DNA of 64,000 nucleotides from CBCOTE01 sp965112965. Lineage in GTDB: Bacteria > Desulfobacterota > Desulfovibrionia > Desulfovibrionales > Desulfovibrionaceae. The position numbers were made by a program, and so were the translations under genes. The notes beneath the pieces were generated by a model. The model made no database searches and was not told the DNA's origin. It was given only the letters and a program-made list of their open reading frames with translations. The stretch is from positions 62,001 through 126,000 of the forward strand of contig CBCOTE010000021.1 of assembly GCA_965112965.1 (NCBI GenBank), written 5' to 3'. This document shows positions 1 through 10,013 of this stretch, one piece after another (within the stretch, counting starts at the first letter, position 1; the number at the start of each line of letters is the position of its first letter).

Positions 1-587
1 AGGTCTAGGGGTAGCTCACGAGCTAATTGGATAAAACCAGGGAGGTCTGGTTCGGTGATGCCGGCCAAGGCTACGGTATTGACCTTTACACGTAAGCCTA
101 CGGCTAAGCATTCGTCGATGGAGTTACGTACCGTGGATAGAGCATATTGACCAGTGATACGCTCAAATACATCGCGACGTAGGGTATCTAAGGAGATGTT
201 GATACCGCCCAAGCCTAGGTCTATGAGTGCAGCGATGCGGCCGGTTAGAAGGGTACCGTTGCTGGTTAGGCGTACGTCTAGGTCTGGGAATCGGTGAAAG
301 ATACGCTCGATGAAGCCCATGGCTTCACGACGAACAAAAAATTCGCCGCCGGTGAGACGGATTTTGCCGATACCTAGGCTCCGGGCTAGGCCCATAAGGT
401 CAAGGAATTCTTCGTATCGCAGGATGTCGCTGTTAGGAATGGGTTGTCGGTAGTTGCCGGCACGACAATAAAAGCAGCGCATGTTGCAGCGATCGGTGAT
501 GGATAGGCGTAGATAACTAATCCGACGGCCGTAGGCGTCCTCCAAAGGTGACATACGACTGGAAAGAGTGTCTTGATTGGGGAGCAT
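1..587 (-). CDS. moaA: GTP 3',8-cyclase MoaA, 5' part (runs off left edge)
   Basis: This is a radical SAM enzyme that catalyses the first step of molybdopterin synthesis, making 3',8-cyclo-GTP from GTP in the cytoplasm. The reading frame opens at ATG 585-587, with GAGG seven bases upstream, and stays open for 195 codons to the window edge. The C-terminal iron-sulfur domain is therefore not visible. The protein shows the MoaA start RLSITDRCNMRCFYC, with the SAM-cluster cysteines in CxxxCxxC, then RLTGGEFFVRR, RLTSNGTLL and INISLDTL. The usual GGEP of radical SAM proteins reads GGEF here (codons GGC GGC GAA TTT). The gene supplies cofactor precursor for the molybdenum hydroxylases farther right. 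Identity is secure; whether it is fully active is less so because of the GGEF change. Confidence 0.9.
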   Translation of the reverse strand, partial: MLPNQDTLSSRMSPLEDAYGRRISYLRLSITDRCNMRCFYCRAGNYRQPIPNSDILRYEEFLDLMGLARSLGIGKIRLTGGEFFVRREAMGFIERIFHRFPDLDVRLTSNGTLLTGRIAALIDLGLGGINISLDTLRRDVFERITGQYALSTVRNSIDECLAVGLRVKVNTVALAGITEPDLPGFIQLARELPLD

Positions 588-3500
588 GGTCGGCCTCAAG
601 GGCTGGAGGTTTGGGGTGATGATTCCTTGAGAAGCGTCTTTGCTTTGGGCTTGAGCCTTTCTCTAGGAATATGGCTATTGTAGCTGATAGTTCTATAAGA
701 CAGGATCGGTTATATAGAGTATGGGGTTAGGTATGAATTGGAGATATATCAGGCTCATGAGATTCAGTGTGGTCAGGTAGTACGGGGACTTGGCCGGATG
801 ATTAGTTAGATAGTTGTAGCCGGCCATGGGAGCTAAGTTTAGGTTAATGTTGATAATTTTATTTTATACCTGAAATGTTGCACAGTTAGGATAAATTACG
901 GTACCTACTTGGAGCAGGATCCGCATTGAGTGGCTAAAAAGGTTATGAATATTACACGGTCGCGAGACGTTAATGGTGGGCATAAATTTTGGTCGTAGTT
1001 CGTGGGGAGGTAGTCTTATCATTATTTAGACTGCCGAGGGCATAACCAAAGCTACCTGGCAAAAGGTGAACGCTAGATGTGCCGGTTCGCAGTAGATCTC
1101 GGACTAACGCAGGTAGCAGCTTGAAGAGGGGTGCATCATATAATGGCTTGGCGCCAGGCGGGCAAGGTTCTGGTGGTGTTCAGAAAAAAAAAGACGAAGC
1201 GCCTAATTTTTGAAGTTTGATAAGGCCTTTGGGGCATCGAAGTTCAGGAAAGATCACCGGAACTAGTCCTTGCAAGGAATGCGCATTATGTGGTCTCATG
1301 GTAAGGCTAGTTGCAGGGCACGGGGATATCTCAGTTTAGGATTATGGCTAGAAAGAGTACAAAATATCAGCTCGTAGATGGCTACCAGAACAAATTGTAG
1401 ATTTTTTTGTTAGAGAACAAACCGAGTATAGAATTATTGGCAGACGGGCAACTCGTGCCGAGATAAGGGCGGTCCAGAGTAGCAATATTGAGAGGTGGCA
1501 GGTCGCAGGGTATGGTCTGGATGGATCGATTGATGTGGCTCAGGATTGCCAGGATATTTATCGTGAACTAGATAGTTGGCCGTTTATCTACAATATAGGG
1601 TGTGGTTACCTTCAGGGGTTGTGGAGTACGGCTTAAGATTAATGCTGTGCCCTTTATTTTGATGAGTAGTCGGATGGCCCAGCTCAGCAAGAGTTCGCCG
1701 GCGATGGACAGTGTTGCCTTGTCCTGATTAAACATGGCATTCCGTCTATTAGTTAGCACTACATCTGTCAAATTCGTGTCTATGGTTGTCTCTTATATAG
1801 TTTTTCAAAAAGTCTAGTTAGGCATCAAGCTTAGTCGACAATAATGACCTTGCAGTTTATAAATACAGTAAAGTGTTCCTGTTTGTCAAAATCTATTAGG
1901 ACTATAATAGCGTTCAGGTAGGGTTGAATTCTAGGTAGTTAAGGTAGATCGGTTGACATGGTCTAGAATTTTCGTCTGGAGTATGAGTGCTATAAGTTAG
2001 CCTATGGTCTGGATATAGATGAACAGTATAGGCTGTTGGAGATTTTTCTGGCCACAACAGCCATCTAGCTATGTGGTCGACATAACTATGCCGCCCGATA
2101 AAGTGAATATATCGTCTGTAGGTATACGGTCACGACTCAATAAAAATAGCTTATATCCTTCCACAGATCTGACGTCGACGATAAAATTGGTCATTCGTTC
2201 TAGCATGACGAAAATATTGATTCGTGACAATCGGAACGTTTTCGTCTGGACCAACAAAGTGGGTGGCAGAGAAGCAAAGTTCTAGATTGTCCTACTGAGC
2301 GTAGTTCTAGTACTTTTCGTGGTTCACCTATTCAATAAAAATATGTTCTAGGTAGAGACTCATATAGGTCTATAGAAAACGACGACAACCGTTGAATATA
2401 ATGTTTTGGTTAATAAAGAGTATATTTTTCAGGCGGTGAGGTCTTCAGAATTATGGAAGACGCCGTACTCGAGGTGTCGGCATCGGATCTATGTTAGGAT
2501 ATTGTCTGGAGGTTATTTGCAGGGGGTTTTCTCCTTGAGTGGGTGATTGGTGGAAGCCACGCTGGACCAACAGGGATGTCCGGGCTAAGAATGTCAGAGC
2601 ATTCATAGTGGCCGACGTAACCTAGTTCGTGAAAAAAATATTTTAGCCATGATGGAGCAGTAGCAAATTCTGTAGAGATCCGACGATGGCCTGGAGCTCC
2701 TGACCAACTATTAAGATAGTTGAGCGATTAGTTTTTTAGCTGCAAAAAAAAGTAGTCCAAATATAATGAGTGGTAAATGGTGCAAAACATACGAAATAGT
2801 CCTAGAAGTTTTTTTGACTAAAAAAGTGCCCGATGAGCGGTTGGCTGCCATATATCGATAAATGACTGAATGATCATCTACCATTGGTGATAAGATTATC
2901 TGGGAGCAGAGGTAGGACCTTATTGTGTGGTTTCAGCCAGTAGATGTGTGGTCCAATTTGGTATAAAGTTTCGGCTGGTCTCTTGGATAATTCGCAGAAA
3001 TTAATGTCTAGATAGATTTTTTATCCTTCAGCTCAATGCGCACTGTGACAGAGGCGTTAAATATTGGATTAGTCTGGGCTTGCCAACCACGCCTAACGGT
3101 TCGATGAGGACCTTCTAGGCGTGGTTGGCATAGAAAGTAGATAGTTTTCTAGGCAGTATTATAGCGTCTCGGTGTAAAGATCTTTAGTGGGGGGTGGAAC
3201 GTCGTTGAGTCCAGAGTTTGAATGCGTGATGTGAGTATTGAGCTAAAATTTGGCCATCATACTGGCAAAAGATTGTCAGGTCCATGGGTAGTAGATTTCT
3301 ATGTGTTTGCGATAAACAAGATTGCTAGCAATGTGGTTGTATATGCCTTCGATGGTTAAGAAAAGGCGAAGGTGCGCAGCAGCACGAAAATGAAAACTCG
3401 AGACTGCCGTTGGGTAACTAGATTCTGGATACTATGCAATAACTGTTGAGTAAATTTAACAAACTTTTTATAAATTTAGTCCGGTGTCTAGGGCCACTCC

Positions 3501-3803
3501 GTGATGGCTATATGGCTACTTCCGACATGATTAATATCTACGTAGCAGAATATTCCGTCGTAGAGTAGCAACTTGTTAATGTAAACGTGGACCTACCCAG
3601 CATATATACGGCTGTCTCCAGAGAATTAAAGAATATTATGGTCTACAAGCCCAGCATACGCAAGTTTTTAGTTGACGCCTGACATAAATAGGTGCTGACT
3701 GGCTGGATGGTCTAGGACAGTATTTGACGTGAAAAATAACGGTAAAGTGGTTTTATTTTCGACTGTTGGGTTAAATTCCTCCCTTCCGATATTTTTATTT
3801 TTT
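588..3803. other. 3.2 kb gene-free, decayed region
   Basis: No intact gene is visible between moaA and hypF. Stops occur in all frames and A/T runs are common. Short protein-like stretches, for example on the minus strand near 1440-1560 and 2069-2257, suggest remnants of genes but none could be identified. The one clear structure is the perfect inverted repeat at 3081-3130, listed separately. Confidence 0.7.
3081..3130. repeat. Perfect 15-bp inverted repeat with 20-nt loop
   Basis: TGCCAACCACGCCTA (3081-3095) is the exact reverse complement of TAGGCGTGGTTGGCA (3116-3130). The arms are GC-rich inside AT-rich decayed DNA. No T tract follows on either side, so it is not a standard terminator. 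It could be a structured RNA, a mobile-element end or a recombination site. Confidence 0.8.
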
Positions 3804-6212
3804 TCACCAGTTTCGGCCGCGGACTAATCGGGCCCAGGCAACTTGGCCGAGGGCGATACAGCCATCGTTTGGTGGGGTGATGTGATGTGTGAGTGGGGTA
3901 AGGCCATGGGCGGTGAGGGCGTGCGAGAGTCCTGTAGTTAGCGTCAGGTTTTGCATGGTGCCACCGGAGCAGGCAATAGTAGTAATTTTTAGTATGTTAG
4001 CGAAATTTGTGACTAGCTCAACCAAGCCGTTAACGAGGCCAATATGGAAACGGCGGCTTATGGTGGCGGCAGGAGTACCGATTTCCCAGTCGGCATAGGC
4101 ATGTCGGATGAGTTCATGGGTATTAAGTACAGCAGGTTCCTTGTTGACCAAGATAGGGCAAGGATAGCCGAATTCGTGGGGGGCAAAGCGGCGATATGGG
4201 CTTTGGGCGTGTTCCAGGCAGATGGCAGCTTGGCCTTCATACGTGATTTCTAGACATAATCCAATGATAGATGCCACGGCGTCGAAGAGGCGGCCGCAGC
4301 TGCTTGAGAGGGGTGTATTGAGATTTTTTTTTAGTAGTTGGGGCAAGAAGGCGGCAGTGGCTTCGTGGGCGTGTAACCAGGGCCATGGGCGTCTGTCAGG
4401 GAAGTTGATGCCAGCGCTCCAGAGGGCGGCCTGGCCTATGCGCCATGGTTGACGGATGGCAGTTTCACCTCCTGGCAGGGGTAAATGGGCGAAGTGGGCT
4501 AGCCGTACGTGCTCGGTTTTGGCGGGGTCTATGAAGAATAGTTCGCCGCCCCACAGAGTACCATCGTCACCTAGGCCAGTGCCGTCTAAAACTAGACCGA
4601 GGACAGGCGTAGTAACACGGTGTTCAGCCAAGGCGGCGTAGATATGGGCCACGTGATGTTGCAAGGCGAATACGGGCAGATCGTGGGTGTGACCGAAATC
4701 CTTAGCCCATCGAGAACTCATGTAGTCCGGGTGTAGGTCGTGGACTACGGCAGCTGGTTTCACGCGCAAAATGTGAACTAGGTGTTTGGTAATTTCCTCA
4801 AAGAAGCCGAAGGTCTCTAGATTTTTCAGATTTCCTATATGTTGGGAGAGAAATGCCTGGTCGGCTTTAGTTAGGCAAAGGGTATTTTTGAGCTCTGGTC
4901 CGACACCCAGGACTGATGGGTCATCGATGCCTGGAGGCGGAGAGAGGAAAATGGGCGTGGGGGTGTAACCACGAGCCCGTCGTAGGAATTGGAAAGGTAT
5001 GATATTTGGATCTACAGTGGTGGTGGTGGGGAGCGGCTGGATTACTGAATCGTCGACCCGGATAATAATATCGCGATCATGAAACAAGAATAGATCAGCG
5101 ATGCCGTATAGGCGGCGGAGGGCTTCCCTGTTACCAAGACTGATGGGTTCGCCGCTGGCGTTGCCCGAGGTCATAACCAAGGCTGGGGCTAGGACATCCG
5201 GGTCTAGGCGACGGAGTTCATAGAGCAGGACGTAGTGTAAGGGAGTATAAGGTAGCATGAGACCAAGGATATCTGTATCTGGGGTCACGGCCGACGATAG
5301 ACCAGTATTGGATATTAGAGGGCAAAGAACGATAGGACGTTCCCGGCTGCCAAGGAGGGTGGCGACCGTGGGGGAAACAGTGGCTAGCGAGTGGGCGCTA
5401 TCGAGGTCGGGCACGAGTACGGTCAGAGGTTTGTCTGGCCGATGCTTGCGGTGTCTGAGTTCGGCTACGGCGGTATGGTTACGGGCGTCGCAGGCCAGAT
5501 GAAAACCGCCCAGACCTTTGATCGCGACGATGATGCCTTGGAATAAGGCCGTGGCTAGATCTCGTAGGGCGTCAGGCCCTTCAGTCAATAGGGTGCCGTC
5601 GGCGTCGGTGAGCTGGATCCGAGGGCCGCAGGTTGGGCATGCATTGGGTTGGGCGTGAAAGCGCCGGCTCAAGGGGTCCTCATATTCGTAGCGGCATTCC
5701 GGACATAAGGGGAAGCAGGATACGGAAGTAACCGGCCGGTCGTAAGGTACACTACGGGTGATGGTGTAGCGTGGGCCACAGTTGGTACAGTTAATAAAAG
5801 GGTAGAGAAAACGACGGTCACCTGGACTGAAGAGTTCGTCCAGGCAGTCGTGGCAGGTGGCTACATCGGGACTGATGAGCACCTGGTGTTCCTCTCCTAG
5901 GGCACTAGCTATGATATGGAAGCCAGCGATACTAGGATCCAGAGGGAGGTCCGTGGCAGTGATGGAGATGATGACCGCCAAAGGTGGTAATTGTTCCGTG
6001 AGGGTGCGGTAGAAATAGTCCAGGGTCGCCAGTGGACCTTGGAGGTCTATACAAACTCCGGCCGGTGTGTTTTGTACGGAACCCATTAGTCCCAATTTTA
6101 GAGCCAGACGATACACGAAAGGCCGGAAGCCTACGCCTTGTACGCGGCCGATGACGGTGAGGCAGCGATGGGCGATGGTGGCGGCGGGTGTGTGCAGATT
6201 AGGCATAGCCAT
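3804..6212 (-). CDS. hypF: Carbamoyltransferase HypF, [NiFe]-hydrogenase maturation
   Basis: HypF converts carbamoyl phosphate to the carbamoyl adenylate used with HypE to make the CN ligands of [NiFe]-hydrogenase. At 802 residues it is slightly longer than the E. coli protein (about 750). Domains in order: acylphosphatase with GRVQGVGFRPF near residues 22-32; two zinc fingers with cysteines at about 120/123/142/145 and 170/173/192/195; a YrdC-like domain; and a Kae1-like C-terminal domain with QHHVAH, a GDDGTLWGGE loop and the terminal PPNDGCIALGQ. All key residues are present. ATG 6212 is taken as the start; ATG 6206 is an alternative. A run of nine A residues in the coding strand (4324-4332) is an indel or slippage risk. 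No other hyp or hydrogenase gene is in the window and both flanks are decayed. Confidence 0.96.
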   Translation of the reverse strand: MAMPNLHTPAATIAHRCLTVIGRVQGVGFRPFVYRLALKLGLMGSVQNTPAGVCIDLQGPLATLDYFYRTLTEQLPPLAVIISITATDLPLDPSIAGFHIIASALGEEHQVLISPDVATCHDCLDELFSPGDRRFLYPFINCTNCGPRYTITRSVPYDRPVTSVSCFPLCPECRYEYEDPLSRRFHAQPNACPTCGPRIQLTDADGTLLTEGPDALRDLATALFQGIIVAIKGLGGFHLACDARNHTAVAELRHRKHRPDKPLTVLVPDLDSAHSLATVSPTVATLLGSRERPIVLCPLISNTGLSSAVTPDTDILGLMLPYTPLHYVLLYELRRLDPDVLAPALVMTSGNASGEPISLGNREALRRLYGIADLFLFHDRDIIIRVDDSVIQPLPTTTTVDPNIIPFQFLRRARGYTPTPIFLSPPPGIDDPSVLGVGPELKNTLCLTKADQAFLSQHIGNLKNLETFGFFEEITKHLVHILRVKPAAVVHDLHPDYMSSRWAKDFGHTHDLPVFALQHHVAHIYAALAEHRVTTPVLGLVLDGTGLGDDGTLWGGELFFIDPAKTEHVRLAHFAHLPLPGGETAIRQPWRIGQAALWSAGINFPDRRPWPWLHAHEATAAFLPQLLKKNLNTPLSSSCGRLFDAVASIIGLCLEITYEGQAAICLEHAQSPYRRFAPHEFGYPCPILVNKEPAVLNTHELIRHAYADWEIGTPAATISRRFHIGLVNGLVELVTNFANILKITTIACSGGTMQNLTLTTGLSHALTAHGLTPLTHHITPPNDGCIALGQVAWARLVRGRNW

Positions 6213-7334
6213 AACATAACTCAGGACATGTCGGATCGTGAAGGAGAAAATACCTGCTTCAGGTTGACTACTTCAGCTGGCCAACTTTCTTTATAGGCTG
6301 GGTTAAAAAAAGTTGCCGTACGTACTAGGCCGGCTATGGTTGGCATATTTTCTCGAAGAGTTTGGCGTTATTAGAGATATAAGGCAAGTTGGTGGGGTGA
6401 TGATATTTTTTATTCTGGTTTAGCTTTATGGTGAATTCTTGGACCTATTCTCTCTTATAAGTGTATTTTTCTTATGGGGGGATATGCGAGTCTGCGATAG
6501 TATTTTACCAGATAGCAGACGATAGATGTTTTTATACTGTTTATGTCTAAAAAATTCAGAGCGGCCTAAATAAGAACTAGCGTGTCGTGTTATGGGAGGT
6601 GAACAGAAAATATAAGTTGGCGGGGCGAATGTCCTGTTTTTTTAGGTGCACGATGCCCGATGCTGGATAAGGTAGGATAGGGCGATAGTTAGGCGTGGAG
6701 GGTGTCAATGCCCAGGGTGTAGAGGTTATCTGCTATCGGCAGTGCTTGTTAAAGTAGCGACAAGTTAATTCGAGGCAGATAAGCGGACCTTTATCAGCCG
6801 TAATAAGAAATATCAATTATCATAGCGGTACTTTAAAAGTTTTTTTTCTTAGAATATTAATTGTAAAATTATGATGGCCAGTAGAGCATTTTTTTTATAG
6901 GTGCATGCTGAGTCTTTAGTTCAGGCTAGAAGTCATTTTGTTCAAAAAATGGTTGTTGTTATTGTTTTTTTTGAATCGCATTACTTAAATTTGTGCGGCG
7001 TCTCAATATATTTTATGTTTATGGTCAGACTGGGCTTAAATAAGGCTCCAGTTATCACGGACATGTCGCTATACATTAAGTCTGAGAATGGCATGGGCTA
7101 GTACTAAGAAAATGGCGATGCTTACCGGTGAAGTCAGGTTCGGTTCTGTAAAGTTATAATGTTAAGTATTGTATTTTATATTTACGATATTGACAATATG
7201 TTATTTATATGACAATATAAATATTTCATTGACTGTTTTAATTATTTAACATATAAATTAGTCGGATGCACTAATTATGATTTATAATAGTTTGGTGAGA
7301 CTTTAGAGAACTGTTAGAAGATCGAAAAAAAATC
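6213..7334. other. 1.1 kb gene-free region
   Basis: AT-rich sequence between hypF and the tRNA-Ser promoter, with no intact gene. A short minus-strand phrase near 6690-6760 faintly resembles a carrier-protein motif but is too short to call. The stretch 7160-7320 is almost entirely A+T. Confidence 0.65.
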
Positions 7335-7363
7335 TTGCCAAGATGTACGCGGGTGTGTAAAAA
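7335..7363 (+). promoter_or_regulatory. Sigma-70 type promoter of tRNA-Ser
   Basis: TTGCCA (7335-7340), a 17-bp spacer and TAAAAA (7358-7363) lie ten bases upstream of the tRNA. Position and spacing are right; the -10 box is weak. Confidence 0.5.
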
Positions 7364-7373
7364 AATAGTTAAT

Positions 7374-7467
7374 GGAGAGGTGACCGAGCCGGCTGAAGGT
7401 GCACGATTGGAAATCGTGTGTACCGGCAACACCGGTACCGAGGGTTCAAATCCCTCTCTCTCCGCCA
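7374..7467 (+). tRNA. tRNA-Ser (anticodon GGA), CCA encoded
   Basis: Acceptor GGAGAGG pairs with TCTCTCC (one G-T pair). The anticodon stem CACGA/TCGTG carries loop TTGGAAA with anticodon GGA. The long variable arm GTACCGGCAACACCGGTAC is typical of class II tRNA-Ser. The T arm is GAGGG TTCAAAT CCCTC. The discriminator is G7464 and the 3' CCA is encoded at 7465-7467. Confidence 0.96.
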
Positions 7468-7484
7468 TGTTTTTTTGAAAAATG

Positions 7485-7579
7485 CGGGGACTGGGAGCCG
7501 GGCGGCGGAAGCGCCGCCAACCCCGTCAGATCCGAGAGGAAGCAGCGGTAACGGTTGCTTTCGGGTGTCCGGCTCCCCT
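7485..7579 (+). ncRNA. ffs: 4.5S signal recognition particle RNA (small bacterial type)
   Basis: This RNA binds Ffh to form the SRP that targets nascent membrane proteins. The hallmark core GTCAGATCCGAGAGGAAGCAGC closely matches the E. coli core, with a GAGA tetraloop in place of GGAA. The ends pair as a long rod: GGGAGCCGG (7493-7501) with CCGGCTCCC (7569-7577). The length of about 95 nt fits the Alu-less small form. The exact ends are estimated. It lies 20 bases after tRNA-Ser, is probably cotranscribed with it, and is closed by a strong terminator. Confidence 0.93.
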
Positions 7580-7619
7580 AAGGGCGCAAAGTGTTTGTAT
7601 TTTGCGCCCTTATTTTTTT
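7579..7619 (+). terminator. Rho-independent terminator after the SRP RNA
   Basis: TAAGGGCGCAAA (7579-7590) pairs perfectly with TTTGCGCCCTTA (7601-7612) over a 10-nt loop, followed directly by seven T residues (7613-7619). Confidence 0.9.
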
Positions 7620-7620
7620 A

Positions 7621-10013
7621 TTAGGCCAGATTATGCTCTTATTGATGTAGCTCTAGAAAAAAACGGGCTTGTCAGATAATTACGAGAGGTCCGTTTTCGT
7701 TGACCACAAGTGTTGTACTGTGTGACTGGCTAATGTTGGTAATTATGTTGGGCGCAATTGTGATCCAATAGTAGCTGTGTCTGTGATCATGACCGTAGGT
7801 ATGCGCCATATATTAGGTTGCCGTGGCGGTATTAACGTGGGAATGTGTCAGTTGTTCAGGCTTCGTTTTTTTTATGGTTTCAACCATATTTTATATTTTT
7901 TAATATTTTTACTTGATCTTAGCCTACCTTATTTTTCTCTCATTGGCTTCGACATCAAGCTCCGATAGGACAAGTCGAGCCATCAGCCAGTGGTAGGTTT
8001 CAGTCAGCAGATGCAGTGAGTATGCCTATGATTTTATAGAAATAAGATACCGGCAAAAAGTTTCAGGCCAGCCTTAGCGTTGTTAATCCACACAGCTTAA
8101 ATCGGGCCGGAGCTGTATTTTTGTCATACAGTTCCATGAATGTTACTGTGGTCCCACCCAGAATAAGTTCCTAGGTGTGCTCTTGATAGATGAAAGCACT
8201 GTCTTCATTCTAGTCCCTGAGGTATCGTACTGTAGCGCCAGAGCTGAGAGGATCTGCCGCTTTCGGTCAGTTGATACTTGTAAGTAATTTTTAGGAATCC
8301 CAACTTGGGCTATTCCACATCGATCTTACCAGCCATTATTCAGACGTACCAGTTTCCTGTGACTGTCTTCGCAGTTATTTTCTGAGTCTCCTTGAATTAT
8401 GGCGAGGTGCACCCACTATAAGCCAAGCTAACGTATAATTTTCAGCCAACAGTCCGGCTCTGCCTATGAGGGGAGCTCCCCCCCCCTGAAAGGCCGGTGC
8501 TCCAAAGATAAGAATAAACAATTTATAATTTTTTAGATATTAATACATAATTGAGCCGTTATTCTATTTAACTGAACGGGTCTCTTTGATCTGCCCCTCC
8601 CCTGATTATGTTTCACGCTCAAAGCAATGCATATTACTACATTCTGATCGTTGAAGATGGCTTTATAAGACGTCAAACTTATGCTAAGAATATTCTCGCC
8701 TTACGTGTGACATCGCAAGTCAGCGGTCACGTGGCGGTAGAAGTCTTTTAGACTGTCATGAAGACTTAATAGAGTCATACGGTTTTAATCTGCCTGGATA
8801 TGATGATTATGTGATGGATTATTAGAAAGCATCCACGCATTCGTACCATAATACACATCATGTGCTAAGCTTTGACGACGAGGCAAAAAATAGTCTAACC
8901 ACGACCTTGGGTGCTTATTATATATCTATTTATTACACAATTTTAGCATGGTATGGTAATCTATAAGGTACTCTCGTCGGGCGGACTGGAACGAAAGATG
9001 TATGGCACGTTCTTATTTGACTGTCCTTAGATTGACTGCCAGCACAATTCTGAACCGTAACTCTGACCTATTTTGTAGGGTTGAGAAGGTGGCCATGGTC
9101 GTGGTGGTATTCTGGTTCGTGGTGGGTTTGAGAGCCATGGCATTATCAGTTGCGCCGGCCATGGTCTGGACTGTCGGTAGAGGGTTCGCCTATAGATCTA
9201 AACTTATATTTTACGTCGTGTCCTGGTATTTTTTTGCCTAGCCCCACTTGTTCTATTATTAAGATTCCATGATTTTTAGTAGTTGCATTTATAGCCTTAA
9301 TTTTTAAGGCGTCTTTGCTTGGTCATGCTGGATGGCATGATTTATTTCATCTTGGTTGTATTCATAGTTATTCTGTCCTGCTAGAGGAAGACTAGTTCTT
9401 GGGGTTGACCGAGGCTAGCTAGGCCTAAAACGGGTTCTACAGACTGAAAATATTTCAGCCCTACTTTGTCCAAGCCAGAGTAGATTTTTTTAACCCAACC
9501 GACCCATGACTGTTTAGAAGTAGCCTGATACGACTGTCGTGGACGTCTTACGATATCATCGCAGTTCGATACTGACAGTTCTTGCGCGGGGCCAAGGTAA
9601 GGTCATCTATCTTAGCATTTATGATTTTTGGCTTATAGTATTTTTGAAATTTTGGCTAATTTTGCTGCCTCTGAGGTTATAGAGATTTTGCGCTAGCAGG
9701 CCTAACATGTTTCGGCTGCAGTTTGGCTGACTATTTTTCTCCTAAGAAGGCCGTATTTTGATGTTATTGCGGAATCCAATCGCTTTGTAGCCAAGACGTT
9801 CTGTGAGATACCGGTAGCCGAAGCCGATCAGTTGTCTGCTATTGTGTGTGGGTTTTTGGCGTTTTTTATTAAACTCGACGATGTTGCAGTATCGATTACC
9901 GCTATGCGGCATACCTAAGAAGTTTGGCCATTTCTAGTAGGCCTGATCGCAGTATTGCTTTGTCATTCTTTTATTTTTTATTTTTTTATCCTTGGCTTTA
10001 GTGTCAGACTTTC
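7621..10013. other. 2.4 kb decayed region
   Basis: No intact gene between the SRP RNA terminator and the acyltransferases. A dead response-regulator domain lies at 8638-8957 (separate entry). On the plus strand near 9745-9915 an open stretch of about 50 codons looks like part of a protein I do not recognise. A 12-bp palindrome GGGGAGCTCCCC sits near 8470 beside a C run. Confidence 0.65.
8638..8957 (+). pseudogene. Remnant of a response-regulator receiver domain
   Basis: Frame-by-frame translation gives YILIVEDGF, then RRQTYAKNIL, then VLICLDMMIM around the phospho-accepting aspartate, DGLLESIHAFVP, IIHIMCAK and finally LGAYYISIYYTILAW. This is the order beta1-Asp pocket, beta3 Asp, beta4 and the GADDYI-KP segment of receiver domains. 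Several stops and frameshifts interrupt it. No output domain is recognisable afterwards. It is clearly non-functional. Confidence 0.7.

Noticed and set aside
3081..3130. Integron attC-like site (GCCTAAC in the left arm)
   Set aside because: The right arm lacks the matching GTTRRRY core and there is no integrase or cassette array.
6690..6760. Phrase resembling an acyl-carrier-protein motif on the minus strand
   Set aside because: Only about a dozen residues, with stops close on both sides.
7418..7679. Short ORFs over the tRNA-Ser and SRP RNA
   Set aside because: They lie entirely on structured RNA genes and their terminator.
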